Source: Mycolicibacterium sp. 018/SC-01/001
GTDB taxonomy: Bacteria; Actinomycetota; Actinomycetes; Mycobacteriales; Mycobacteriaceae
Direction of reading: 5' to 3'
NCBI RefSeq assembly: GCF_007096635.1
Contig: NZ_VKAA01000002.1
Coordinates: 62,001 to 126,000, forward strand
DNA: 64,000 nucleotides
Below, piece after piece: positions 8,019 to 16,123 of the stretch. How positions within the stretch are numbered: the stretch's first letter is position 1; every line of letters begins with the position of its first letter. The notes below the pieces were generated by a model. That model did not search any database. It was not told the DNA's origin and worked only from the letters and a program-made list of their open reading frames with translations. Position numbers and translations under genes: made by a program.

Positions 8019-8521
8019 TGCGCCTCATATTCGACACTAACGTCCTGATTGTTGCCAATCGCCAAAGCGAACAAGCCGACGAAGATTGCGAGTTGGAGGC
8101 AGCACGCGCGCTCTACGACGCCATGAGGGAACACATCGTGCTGATTGACACCCACGGGCTCGCTACAAGCGAATACGACACCTATTGCCGACGCTCGGGG
8201 CGACCGGGCGTGGGCGATCTCTTCTTCAGGTCACTTCTCGACAACATTGCCAACGAGCGCCGGGTCGCACGAATCAATATCGGCTCCACCCCAGAAGAAG
8301 TCGATTCCGCTGTACCCGCCACCCTTCGGGATTTCGACCCTAGTGACCGGAAGTGGATCGCGTTGCATCTCGCGGGATCAGCAGATTCCATCATCAACGC
8401 GGTGGATTCGGATTGGGCGCAAAGGAAGGATGACCTCGAAGCGGTAGGTGTGCACGTGGTCGAACTGTGCCCACAATGCCTCAGCACCCGCAAGATCAGC
8501 CGCTCAAAGTCCCGGAGGTAG
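8018..8521 (+). CDS. PIN-domain nuclease coupled to the ATPase
   Basis: A 167-residue single-domain PIN protein. LIFDTNVLIVAN at residues 3-14 supplies the first active-site aspartate; acidic residues in LATSEYDTY and the DPSDRKWIALHLAGSADSIINAVDSDW block complete the usual Asp/Glu cluster for metal-dependent RNA or DNA cleavage. The ATG shares its A with the TGA of the ATPase gene (TGATG), so translation is coupled and the two proteins probably form a complex. There is no VapB-like antitoxin gene; the ATPase may play the controlling part. Base composition follows the ATPase gene rather than the host. Target nucleic acid is unknown. Confidence 0.85.
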   Translation: MRLIFDTNVLIVANRQSEQADEDCELEAARALYDAMREHIVLIDTHGLATSEYDTYCRRSGRPGVGDLFFRSLLDNIANERRVARINIGSTPEEVDSAVPATLRDFDPSDRKWIALHLAGSADSIINAVDSDWAQRKDDLEAVGVHVVELCPQCLSTRKISRSKSRR

Positions 8522-8551
8522 GCACTTAGCGCCCGCCGCCGGTGCGGGTCG

Positions 8552-8578
8552 TTGGCACATTTTTGGCACATCGGGGGG
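8552..8578. promoter_or_regulatory. Candidate integrase arm-type sites, right end
   Basis: Two direct copies of TTGGCACAT (8552-8560 and 8563-8571) with a 2-bp spacer, followed by CGGGGGG. This mirrors the array at 2830-2856 in sequence, spacing and orientation. Confidence 0.5.
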
Positions 8579-8629
8579 TGCTACATGAAGACGCTGGAGC
8601 TGCAAATCACCGGTTGACCCGCAACGACG

Positions 8630-8674
8630 CAGTGGGCGCGGACGGTATCGAACCGCCGACCGCTGGTGTGTAAA
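8630..8674. repeat. Right attachment repeat inside tRNA-Val
   Basis: 45 bp identical to 2669-2713. It covers the tRNA-Val 3' half, from the anticodon loop to the discriminator base, plus three flanking bases, so insertion leaves the tRNA gene whole. Confidence 0.9.
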
Positions 8675-8704
8675 ACCAGAGCTCTACCACTGAGCTACGC
8701 GCCC
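8633..8704 (-). tRNA. tRNA-Val (anticodon UAC)
   Basis: The 72-nt minus-strand sequence folds as a full cloverleaf: acceptor GGGCGCG/CGCGCCC, D stem GCTC/GAGC, anticodon stem CTGGT/ACCAG around loop TTTACAC (anticodon TAC), T stem GGCGG/CCGTC around TTCGATA, discriminator A. CCA is not encoded. It is the integration target of the island. Confidence 0.95.
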
Positions 8705-8752
8705 GAACCCGGGCAGCATATCGGCGACGGCCGGTGAACCTGAAATCCGCGC

Positions 8753-9214
8753 TCACGCCTGCACGGCCGCGAGTGCCGCGTCCCACACCGCCTTCTCGCG
8801 GGCCTCACCGGGCTCCTTGCAGTCCGCGAAGCGCACCACCCCGGTGCGGTCGACGGCGAACGTGCCGCGGTTGGCGAACCCCGACGCCTCGTTGAACACA
8901 CCGTAGGCCTGGCTCACCGCGCCGTGCGGCCAGAAATCCGACAGCACAGGGAAACTGAAGCCACGCTGTGTAGCCCACACCTTGTGCGTCGGCGACGGGC
9001 CCACCGAGATTGCGAGCGTGGCCGTGGTGTCGTCGACGAACTCGCCGATGTGGTCCTGGATCTCGTCGAGTTCCTTCTGGCAGATCCCGGTGAACGCGAG
9101 CGGGAAGAACACCAGCAGCACGTTCTTGGCACTGCGGAACGCGCTCAGCGTCACCCGCTGGTTGTTCTGGTCGGCGAGCGTGAAGTCCGGCGCGGCAGCA
9201 CCGACCTCGATCAC
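8753..9214 (-). CDS. ahpE: One-cysteine peroxiredoxin AhpE
   Basis: AhpE reduces hydrogen peroxide, peroxynitrite and fatty-acid hydroperoxides in the cytoplasm. The 153-residue product has the thioredoxin-fold start GAAAPDFTLADQNNQ and the peroxidatic cysteine in PLAFTGIC at residue 45, the same number as in M. tuberculosis AhpE. No resolving cysteine is placed as in AhpC. The GTG at 9214 was chosen because it gives that length and numbering; the open frame runs 29 codons further but into the next gene's 3' end. It lies just downstream of the DUF3052 gene on the same strand, as in M. tuberculosis (Rv2238c-Rv2239c). Confidence 0.95.
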   Translation of the reverse strand: MIEVGAAAPDFTLADQNNQRVTLSAFRSAKNVLLVFFPLAFTGICQKELDEIQDHIGEFVDDTTATLAISVGPSPTHKVWATQRGFSFPVLSDFWPHGAVSQAYGVFNEASGFANRGTFAVDRTGVVRFADCKEPGEAREKAVWDAALAAVQA

Positions 9215-9242
9215 CGCTACCGTCTGCTCTTCGCGCGAGCGC

Positions 9243-9665
9243 TCATCGCCTGCCGGCGGCCTTGGACTTCGGCTGCACCAGCCTGCTCGCGATCCAGTCA
9301 CCCAGATTCGCCGAGGAGGTCTGCATCAACCCCGCCGTCGGCGCGGACTCGGCGATCTCGGCGGGCTGCACGTGGCCGGGCTTGCCGGTCTTCGGCGTGA
9401 CCACCCAGATGACGCCGTCGTCGGCCAGCGGCGTGATCGCGTCCATCAGGCGGTCGACCAGGTCACCGTCGTCATCGCGCCACCACAGCAACACGACGTC
9501 GACCACGTCGTCGGCGTCCTCGTCGAGGAGTTCACCACCGCATTCGTCTTCGATGTCGGCGCGGATGTCGTCGTCGACGTCGGAGTCCCAGCCCAGTTCC
9601 TGCACAACCTGATCTTTTTGGATGCCCAGCTTGCGGGCGTAGTTCGGGGGATCACCCGCCGACAC
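9243..9665 (-). CDS. DUF3052 domain protein (Rv2239c-like)
   Basis: A 140-residue acidic cytoplasmic protein of the DUF3052 family, conserved in actinobacteria with unknown function. Recognisable stretches are YARKLGIQKDQVVQELGWD, VVLLWWRDDDGDLVDRLMDA and GVIWVVTPKTG, suggesting a compact alpha/beta fold. The start is a GTG (MSAGDPPN). The position between ahpE and the Rv2240c-like gene matches M. tuberculosis, which supports orthology. The gap to ahpE is 28 bases, so both may share a transcript. Confidence 0.9.
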   Translation of the reverse strand: MSAGDPPNYARKLGIQKDQVVQELGWDSDVDDDIRADIEDECGGELLDEDADDVVDVVLLWWRDDDGDLVDRLMDAITPLADDGVIWVVTPKTGKPGHVQPAEIAESAPTAGLMQTSSANLGDWIASRLVQPKSKAAGRR

Positions 9666-9779
9666 CGTCAGTCCTCCTTGCGCCTAGTCGGCACGCTGTG
9701 CGCTGTGCCACGTTTGTCCACTATCGTCGCACGCCCGGGGGTCACGGCAACCCACCCGGCAACATCCGCCCCCGGGGCG

Positions 9780-10337
9780 TCACCGATAGGCCGCATCGCA
9801 GCGGTCCAGCGCGGTGGTCTTCGAGTCGTTCAACTGCGCGATCGCGCTGTTGAAATCCTCCGCCGGATAGTTCCCCGCGATCGCCGTCGCAACCCCGCGA
9901 GCAGCGTCGATCCACCCGTTCAGCGCATCCCGCAGCTCCGGGGGCAGCGCGTCGGTCATGCTTCCCGAGACCAGATCCGCGCTCTGGTTCAGCGCGTCGA
10001 CCGCGGCCCCGGACGACGCCTCCGCACCGACGGGGTCGGAGTTGAACGCATCGACGTAGGTGTTGACCGCGCTGATCGCGTCGGCGCTGCTGGTGCTCAT
10101 CGCCTCGCAGGACGCCTGCACCGCCTGCGCCGTCATCGATGTCTGACGTTGCGCCTCCCGTGCCGAGGAACTGGCCGCCGACTCCGCCAGCGACGACGAC
10201 ACCGACGCGCGGTAGGCCGGCGCGTCCCCCGGCGCCGCCACCTCACCGCTGGTGACGTTGGTGCAGCCGACGACGATCATCGCCAACGCCGCGGCGCTAC
10301 CGGTCGCGAACGCAGCTCGCCGAGCACCGATACGCAC
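9780..10337 (-). CDS. Putative lipoprotein (Rv2240c-like)
   Basis: A 185-residue exported protein. The N-terminus has arginines, a hydrophobic stretch and a VVGC lipobox, so the cysteine near residue 25 is probably lipidated and the protein anchored outside the membrane. The mature part is Ala/Ser-rich and helical, with two further cysteines (SCEAMS and DRCDAAYR) that could form a disulfide. Function is unknown. It is transcribed away from aceE, and the 176-bp gap (10338-10513) carries promoters for both; no sites there could be assigned. Confidence 0.8.
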   Translation of the reverse strand: MRIGARRAAFATGSAAALAMIVVGCTNVTSGEVAAPGDAPAYRASVSSSLAESAASSSAREAQRQTSMTAQAVQASCEAMSTSSADAISAVNTYVDAFNSDPVGAEASSGAAVDALNQSADLVSGSMTDALPPELRDALNGWIDAARGVATAIAGNYPAEDFNSAIAQLNDSKTTALDRCDAAYR

Positions 10338-10513
10338 GGTCTGCAGACGTTACCGGCCAACCGCTGGGCTGGGTGTACTAAATGCAAGCGTTCGCGTGCG
10401 GCCCTGCGTTTGCGGCAGGATGGTACGAGGATGGAACCCACCGTGCACGGCGCGAAGCGAGCAGACCCACTCGACGGACCGCGTGCGCTCCACCGCCTGA
10501 CAAGGAGCGGAAG

Positions 10514-13303
10514 TTGACCACCGAGTTCGTGCGCCAGGATCTGGCCCAAAACTCCAGCAGCACAGGCGAACACGATCGTGTTCGCGTCATTCGGGAGGGC
10601 GTCGCGTCCTATCTGCCCGACATCGATTCCGACGAGACCGCCGAGTGGCTCGAGTCATTCGACCAGTTGGTTGAGCGGTCGGGTCCCGCGCGGGCCCGCT
10701 ACCTGATGCTGCGTCTGCTCGAACGTGCCGGGGAGCAACGGGTGGCCATCCCGTCGCTGACGTCGACCGACTACGTCAACACGATCCCCACCGAACTGGA
10801 GCCGTGGTTCCCCGGCGACGAGGACGTCGAGCGCCGCTACCGCGCCTGGATCCGCTGGAACGCCGCGATCATGGTGCACCGCGCGCAGCGGCCCGGTGTC
10901 GGCGTCGGCGGCCACATCTCGACCTACGCATCGTCGGCGGCCCTCTATGAGGTCGGCTTCAACCACTTCTTCCGCGGCAAGGCCCACCCCGGTGGCGGCG
11001 ATCAGGTCTTCATCCAGGGCCACGCCTCCCCCGGCATCTATGCGCGCGCCTACCTCGAGGGGCGCCTGTCCGCCGACCAACTCGACGGCTTCCGCCAGGA
11101 GCACAGCCACGCCGGCGGCGGCCTGCCGTCGTACCCGCACCCGCGCCTGATGCCCGACTTCTGGGAGTTCCCCACGGTGTCGATGGGCATCGGCCCGATG
11201 AACGCGATCTATCAGGCCCGGTTCAACCACTACCTGCACGACCGCGGCATCAAGGACACGTCCAACCAGCACGTGTGGGCATTCCTCGGCGACGGTGAGA
11301 TGGACGAACCCGAGAGCCGCGGCCTGATCCAGGTCGCTGCCAACGAGGCGCTCGACAACCTGACGTTCGTCGTGAACTGCAACCTGCAGCGCCTCGACGG
11401 CCCGGTACGCGGCAACGGCAAGATCATCCAGGAACTCGAGTCGTTCTTCCGCGGCGCCGGCTGGAACGTCATCAAGGTCGTGTGGGGCCGCGAGTGGGAT
11501 GCGCTGCTGCACGCCGACCGCGACGGCGCCCTGGTGAACCTGATGAACACCACGCCCGACGGCGACTACCAGACCTACAAGGCCAACGACGGCGGCTACG
11601 TCCGCGACCATTTCTTCGGCCGGGATCCGCGCACCAAGGCCCTCGTCGAGCCGATGTCGGACCGGGAGATCTGGAACCTCAAGCGCGGCGGCCACGACTA
11701 CCGCAAGGTCTACGCGGCCTACCACGCGGCGATGGAGCACAAGGGTCAGCCCACGGTGATCCTGGCCAAGACCATCAAGGGCTACACGCTCGGCAAGCAC
11801 TTCGAGGGTCGCAACGCCACCCACCAGATGAAAAAGCTTGCGCTGCAGGACCTCAAGGACTTCCGCGACGCCCAGCGCATCCCGATCTCCGACGAGCAAC
11901 TGGAGAACGATCCCTATCTGCCGCCGTACTACCACCCCGGTCCGGAGGCGCCCGAGATTCGCTACATGCTCGACCGGCGTCGCGCCCTGGGCGGGTTCCT
12001 GCCCGAGCGTCGCACCAAGACCAAGGCACTGACCCTGCCCGGCCGCGACGCCTACAAGGCGCTGAAGAAGGGCTCGGGCAAGCAGGAGGTCGCCACCACG
12101 ATGGCGACGGTCCGCACGTTCAAGGAACTGTTGCGGGACAAGGAGATCGGTAAGCGGATCGTGCCGATCATCCCCGACGAGGCGCGCACGTTCGGGATGG
12201 ACTCGTGGTTCCCGAGCCTGAAGATCTACAACCGCAACGGCCAGCTGTACACCTCGGTCGACGCGGAGCTGATGCTCGCCTACAAGGAGAGCGAGGCCGG
12301 CCAGATCCTGCACGAGGGCATCAACGAGGCCGGGTCGACGGCGTCGTTCACCGCGGTGGGAACGTCGTATGCGACCCACAACGAGCCGATGATCCCGATC
12401 TACATCTTCTACTCGATGTTCGGGTTCCAGCGCACCGGCGACGGCCTGTGGGCCGCGGCCGATCAGATGGCACGCGGCTTCGTGCTGGGCGCGACGGCCG
12501 GGCGCACCACGCTGGTCGGTGAGGGTCTGCAGCACGCCGACGGACACTCGCTGCTGCTCGCGGCGACCAACCCGGCGGTGGTGGCTTATGACCCCGCGTT
12601 CGCCTACGAGATCGCCTACATCATCGAGAGCGGCCTGCACCGCATGTACGGCGAGAACCCGGAGAACATCTACTTCTACGTGACGATCTACAACGAGCCC
12701 TACGTGCAGCCGGCCGAGCCGGAGAACCTGGACGTCGAAGGGCTGCTGCGCGGGATCTACCGCTACCAGGAAGCGTCGGAGACGAAGAGTCACCGCGCCC
12801 AGATCCTGGTGTCCGGGGTCGGCATGCCGTCTGCGCTCAAGGCCGCCGAGATGCTCGCCGACGAGTGGGACGTGGCCGCCGACGTGTGGTCGGTGACCAG
12901 CTGGGGCGAGCTCAACCGGGACGGGGTGGCCATCGAGAAGGAGGCGCTGCGCCATCCGGACCGCCCGGCCGGCACCCCCTACATCACGCAAGCGCTCGCC
13001 GACGCCGAAGGCCCGGTGGTCGCCGTGTCGGACTGGATGCGGGCGGTGCCCGAGCAGATCCGGCCGTGGGTCCCCGGTACGTACATCACGCTCGGCACCG
13101 ACGGGTTCGGCTTCTCCGACACCCGGCCTGCGGCACGGCGGTACTACAACACCGACGCCGAATCGATCGTCGTCGCCGTGTTGGAGGGCCTGGCCCGCGA
13201 CGGCAACATCGACATGTCGGCCGCTGTCGAGGCGGCGGGCAAGTACCAGATCGACGATGTGATGGCGGCGCCGGAGCAGACGAGCGATCCCGGAGTCGCG
13301 TAG
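10514..13303 (+). CDS. aceE: Pyruvate dehydrogenase E1 component
   Basis: Homodimeric-type E1 of pyruvate dehydrogenase: decarboxylates pyruvate with thiamine diphosphate and acetylates the E2 lipoyl domain. The 929-residue length fits AceE. The thiamine diphosphate motif [12 protein letters not shown] begins near residue 259 and ends at [10 protein letters not shown]. Other blocks are [44 protein letters not shown] and [14 protein letters not shown]. The TTG at 10514 has AAGGAG eight bases upstream and gives [14 protein letters not shown], as in M. tuberculosis Rv2241; an upstream ATG at 10382 would add an Arg-rich, unrelated stretch. It stands next to mabR and the FAS-II operon, feeding acetyl-CoA to lipid synthesis. 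Confidence 0.97.
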   Translation: MTTEFVRQDLAQNSSSTGEHDRVRVIREGVASYLPDIDSDETAEWLESFDQLVERSGPARARYLMLRLLERAGEQRVAIPSLTSTDYVNTIPTELEPWFPGDEDVERRYRAWIRWNAAIMVHRAQRPGVGVGGHISTYASSAALYEVGFNHFFRGKAHPGGGDQVFIQGHASPGIYARAYLEGRLSADQLDGFRQEHSHAGGGLPSYPHPRLMPDFWEFPTVSMGIGPMNAIYQARFNHYLHDRGIKDTSNQHVWAFLGDGEMDEPESRGLIQVAANEALDNLTFVVNCNLQRLDGPVRGNGKIIQELESFFRGAGWNVIKVVWGREWDALLHADRDGALVNLMNTTPDGDYQTYKANDGGYVRDHFFGRDPRTKALVEPMSDREIWNLKRGGHDYRKVYAAYHAAMEHKGQPTVILAKTIKGYTLGKHFEGRNATHQMKKLALQDLKDFRDAQRIPISDEQLENDPYLPPYYHPGPEAPEIRYMLDRRRALGGFLPERRTKTKALTLPGRDAYKALKKGSGKQEVATTMATVRTFKELLRDKEIGKRIVPIIPDEARTFGMDSWFPSLKIYNRNGQLYTSVDAELMLAYKESEAGQILHEGINEAGSTASFTAVGTSYATHNEPMIPIYIFYSMFGFQRTGDGLWAAADQMARGFVLGATAGRTTLVGEGLQHADGHSLLLAATNPAVVAYDPAFAYEIAYIIESGLHRMYGENPENIYFYVTIYNEPYVQPAEPENLDVEGLLRGIYRYQEASETKSHRAQILVSGVGMPSALKAAEMLADEWDVAADVWSVTSWGELNRDGVAIEKEALRHPDRPAGTPYITQALADAEGPVVAVSDWMRAVPEQIRPWVPGTYITLGTDGFGFSDTRPAARRYYNTDAESIVVAVLEGLARDGNIDMSAAVEAAGKYQIDDVMAAPEQTSDPGVA

Positions 13304-13361
13304 CCGACGACATCGGATACGGAGTCGCATAGCCGACGACATCGGATACGGGGTGGCGTAG
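13292..13361. repeat. 29-bp tandem repeat across the aceE stop codon
   Basis: Unit 13292-13320 is repeated at 13321-13349 with one mismatch (G to A), then a degenerate partial copy to 13361. The first unit contains the last codons and the TAG of aceE; the rest fills most of the aceE-mabR gap. Confidence 0.8.
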
Positions 13362-13364
13362 TCG

Positions 13365-13383
13365 TTTGGAGGTCTCCTCCAAA
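13365..13383. promoter_or_regulatory. Perfect dyad upstream of mabR, possible MabR autoregulatory site
   Basis: TTTGGAGG-TCT-CCTCCAAA is a perfect 8-3-8 inverted repeat ending 20 bases before the mabR ATG. It has the same 19-bp frame (TTTG...CAAA) as the dyad before fabD. It could be an operator or a short terminator for aceE, though no T tract follows. Confidence 0.5.
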
Positions 13384-13403
13384 GGAAGGCGTAGGTTTTA
13401 GGG

Positions 13404-14693
13404 ATGGCCGACAACAATCGGTTCGTCCCGCCCCGCTCGACCGTGGAGGTGCTGGAGAACGTCCCCGACTCGGTGCTGCGCCGGCTCAGTCAGTACTCGG
13501 GCCGGCTGGCCACCGAAGCGGTCCAGGCGATGGGTGAACGGTTGCCGTTCTTCGCCGAGCTGGAGGCCTCGCAGCGCGCCAGCGTGCAGTTGGTCGTGCA
13601 GACCGCGGTGGTGAACTTCGTCGAGTGGATGCGCCACCCCGACAGCGACGTCAGCTACACCGCCCAGGCGTTCGAGGTCGTGCCGCAGGACCTACGGCGC
13701 CGCATCGCGCTGCGCCAGTCGGTGGAGATGGTGCGCGTGACGATGGAGTTCTTCGAAGAGGTCGTGCCGCTGCTGGCCCGCAACGAGGAGCAGCTCGCCG
13801 CGCTGACGGCGGGCATCCTGCGGTACAGCCGCGACCTGGCCTTCGCGGCGGCCACGGCCTACGCGGATCAGGCGGAGGCGCGCGGGGCGTGGGACACCCG
13901 CATGGAAGCGAACCTGATCGACGCGGTCGTGCGCGGCGACATCGGCCCCGACCTGCAGTCGCAGGCCGCGGCGCTGAACTGGGATGCCACCGCGGCGGCG
14001 ACGGTGATCGTGGGTTTACCGCGGCAGGACCGCCTGGACCTGACGGCCGAGGACGTGCACGACGTGGCGGCCCGCAACGGCCGGGCCGCGCTGTCCGACG
14101 TGCACGGCACCTGGTTGGTCACGGTGGTGTCGGGCGGGGTGTCGCACACCGACCGCTTCCTGTCGGAGCTGATGACGGTGTTCGGCGACGGCCCCGTCGT
14201 GATCGGTCCGATGGCACCGACGCTGGGGGCGGCACATCTGAGCGCGACCGAGGCCATCGCCGGCATGAACGCGGTGGCCGGCTGGGCGGGCGCGCCGCGC
14301 CCCGTCGCGGCCCGCGAACTGCTGCCCGAGCGCGCCCTGCTCGGCGACGCCACCGCCGCCGCAGCGCTGGAAGCGGAGGTGATGAGGCCGCTCGCCGACG
14401 CCGGGCCCACATTGATGGAGACGCTGGACGCGTATCTCGACTCCGGGGGTGCGATCGAAGCGTGCGCTCGCAAATTGTTCGTTCATCCAAATACGGTCCG
14501 CTACCGGCTCAAACGGATCGCGGATTTCACCGGCCGTGACGCCACCGTTCCGCGGGATGCGTACGTGTTGCGGGTCGCGTCCACGGTCGGCCGACTGGGC
14601 CGTCAGAGCTTGTCGGAGCGTGTCTCGGCGCCCGGATCCGGGCAGGTCGATGCTGTTGCATCGGTCACATCCGGCGGGCGTCCTGCGAGGTGA
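13404..14693 (+). CDS. mabR: FAS-II operon regulator MabR (PucR family)
   Basis: A 429-residue PucR/CdaR-type transcription factor in the position of M. tuberculosis Rv2242, which controls the FAS-II operon. Residues up to about 170 are helical; the middle resembles a degenerate GGDEF-like domain; residues about 330-385 hold the PucR HTH (TLMETLDAYLDSGGAIEACARKLFVHPNTVRYRLKRIADFTGRD). It is followed by a 128-bp gap with an inverted repeat and then fabD, the expected target promoter. The ATG at 13404 has only TTTAGGG directly before it, so translation may be leaderless or weak. Acyl-CoA effectors are reported for MabR; nothing here tests that. Confidence 0.93.
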   Translation: MADNNRFVPPRSTVEVLENVPDSVLRRLSQYSGRLATEAVQAMGERLPFFAELEASQRASVQLVVQTAVVNFVEWMRHPDSDVSYTAQAFEVVPQDLRRRIALRQSVEMVRVTMEFFEEVVPLLARNEEQLAALTAGILRYSRDLAFAAATAYADQAEARGAWDTRMEANLIDAVVRGDIGPDLQSQAAALNWDATAAATVIVGLPRQDRLDLTAEDVHDVAARNGRAALSDVHGTWLVTVVSGGVSHTDRFLSELMTVFGDGPVVIGPMAPTLGAAHLSATEAIAGMNAVAGWAGAPRPVAARELLPERALLGDATAAAALEAEVMRPLADAGPTLMETLDAYLDSGGAIEACARKLFVHPNTVRYRLKRIADFTGRDATVPRDAYVLRVASTVGRLGRQSLSERVSAPGSGQVDAVASVTSGGRPAR

Positions 14694-14735
14694 CATGTTG
14701 CGCTCAGGTCTCGATGACGTCCCATCACATGCGGA

Positions 14736-14754
14736 TTTGTGGGCAGTCCACAAA
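14736..14754. promoter_or_regulatory. Inverted repeat in the FAS-II promoter, probable MabR operator
   Basis: TTTGTGG-GCAGT-CCACAAA is a perfect 7-5-7 inverted repeat, equivalent to TTTGT-N9-ACAAA, 67 bp before fabD. MabR is known to bind an inverted repeat in this promoter; the resemblance to the reported site is from memory. Confidence 0.7.
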
Positions 14755-14821
14755 AACCTAAGAAAGAGTTCATAGTCTCTTACACGGCGCAAAACCGTCT
14801 TCACAATGTTTTCTTAAAGAC

Positions 14822-15760
14822 GTGCCCGACAAGACTGTGCTTGCATTCCTCGCGCCCGGACAGGGCTCCCAGACGCCCGGCATGCTCGCCGAGTGGCTGG
14901 AGCTGCCCGGTGCGCCGGCGCGCATCGCAGCGTGGTCGGAGATCAGCGGCCTGGATCTGGCCCGCCTGGGCACCACCGCCGACGCGCAGGAGATCACCGA
15001 CACCGCGGTCACCCAGCCGCTCGTCGTCGCAGCCACGCTGCTGGCCTACGAGGAACTGACCCGTCGCGGCGTCCTGACCGGCGATGAGGACATCGTCGCC
15101 GCCGGGCACTCCGTCGGCGAGATCGCCGCCTACGCGATCGCGGGCGTGATCACCGCCGACGAGGCCGTGTCCCTGGCCGCCACCCGTGGCCGCGAGATGG
15201 CCAAGGCGTGCGCCGTCGAGCCCACCGGGATGTCGGCCCTGCTCGGCGGAGACGAGGCCGAGGTGCTCGCCCGGCTGGAGGCGCTGGATCTGGTTCCGGC
15301 GAACCGCAACGCCGCCGGGCAGATCGTCGCCGCCGGCGCGGTCGCCGCGCTGGAGAAGCTCGCCGAGGACCCGCCGGCTCGCGCCCGGGTCCGCCCGCTG
15401 GCGACTGCCGGCGCGTTCCACACCCGCTACATGGAGCCCGCGCTGGCCGAGTACACCACCGTGGCCGATCGCATCACTCCGGCCGAACCGTCGGTCACGC
15501 TGCTGTCCAACGCCGACGGCCGCCCGGTCGCCTCGGCGCACGACGCGATGACCAAGCTGGTCGCCCAGATGACGCGCCCCGTGCGCTGGGACCTGTGCAC
15601 AGCCACCATGCGTGAACTCGGCGTGAGCGCTCTCGTCGAGTTCCCGCCCGCCGGCACGCTGTCCGGTATCGCCAAGCGTGAGCTCAAGGGCACCCCGACC
15701 CACCCCATCAAGACCCCCACCGACCTGGACGGCCTCGCCGAGGCCCTCCGTGCCGTCTGA
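14822..15760 (+). CDS. fabD: Malonyl-CoA:ACP transacylase FabD
   Basis: Transfers malonyl groups from CoA to AcpM for meromycolate elongation. The 312-residue protein starts FLAPGQGSQTPG, has the nucleophile serine in GHSVGE at residue 97, and the catalytic histidine in GAFHTRYM. The GTG at 14822 gives MPDKTVLAFLAPGQGSQ, as expected; there is no strong ribosome site before it, only AAAG. First gene of fabD - acpM - kasA - kasB - accD6, all on the plus strand with short gaps; regulated by MabR through the upstream dyad. Confidence 0.97.
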   Translation: MPDKTVLAFLAPGQGSQTPGMLAEWLELPGAPARIAAWSEISGLDLARLGTTADAQEITDTAVTQPLVVAATLLAYEELTRRGVLTGDEDIVAAGHSVGEIAAYAIAGVITADEAVSLAATRGREMAKACAVEPTGMSALLGGDEAEVLARLEALDLVPANRNAAGQIVAAGAVAALEKLAEDPPARARVRPLATAGAFHTRYMEPALAEYTTVADRITPAEPSVTLLSNADGRPVASAHDAMTKLVAQMTRPVRWDLCTATMRELGVSALVEFPPAGTLSGIAKRELKGTPTHPIKTPTDLDGLAEALRAV

Positions 15761-15826
15761 CCGACGGCTGTACCACCCCCGAACGTTCCACCCCAGGTAA
15801 CACCCGATAAAGAAGAAGGAGCCACT

Positions 15827-16123
15827 GTGCCCGCCTCTCAGGAAGAAATCATCGCCGGCCTCGCCGAGATCATCGAGGAAGTGACCGGCATCGAGCCGTC
15901 CGAGGTCACCCCCGAGAAGTCCTTCGTCGACGACCTGGACATCGACTCGCTGTCGATGGTGGAGATCGCCGTGCAGACCGAGGACAAGTACGGCGTGAAG
16001 ATCCCCGACGAGGACCTCGCCGGTCTGCGCACCGTCGGTGACGTCGTCGCCTACATCCAGAAGCTCGAGGAAGAGAACCCCGAGGCCGCTGCCGCCCTGC
16101 GCGAGAAGTTCGCAGCAGAATGA
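15827..16123 (+). CDS. acpM: Meromycolate extension acyl carrier protein AcpM
   Basis: Carries the growing acyl chain in FAS-II. The 98-residue acidic protein has the phosphopantetheine serine in DIDSLSMVE at residue 41, with helices II and III following, and the AcpM-specific extension after residue 80 ([18 protein letters not shown]), which ordinary ACPs lack. The GTG start is preceded by AAGAAGGAG, a strong site that fits high expression. Its stop overlaps the kasA start (ATGA), which couples the carrier protein to its synthase. Confidence 0.97.
   Translation: MPASQEEIIAGLAEIIEEVTGIEPSEVTPEKSFVDDLDIDSLSMVEIAVQTEDKYGVKIPDEDLAGLRTVGDVVAYIQKLEEENPEAAAALREKFAAE

Larger units (their letters stand above)
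2669..8674. mobile_element. About 6-kb integrative island in tRNA-Val
   Basis: The segment is bounded by an identical 45-bp direct repeat (2669-2713 and 8630-8674). The right copy is the 3' portion of an intact tRNA-Val gene on the minus strand; the left copy is the displaced remnant. Inside are a tyrosine recombinase gene, an excisionase-like HTH gene, a prim-pol fragment and a lower-GC ATPase-nuclease pair. This is the pattern of a site-specific integrative element or phage satellite. No structural phage genes are visible. The integrase is frameshifted, so the copy may be fixed in place. Confidence 0.88.

Noticed and set aside
8182..8571. Minus-strand frame starting MCQKCAN at the right island end (similar MCQQCAK frame at 2412-2849)
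   Set aside because: The shared Cys residues come from the TTGGCACA doublets read on the minus strand, not from a protein family; the first overlaps the PIN gene.
13365..13383. mabR upstream dyad as the aceE rho-independent terminator
   Set aside because: Short stem without a T tract; kept as a possible operator, although termination cannot be excluded.
10655..13417. 920-residue open frame antisense to aceE
   Set aside because: Long antisense frames are expected in high-GC coding DNA; the product is Arg/Gly/Val-rich with no domain, and aceE on the other strand is certain.
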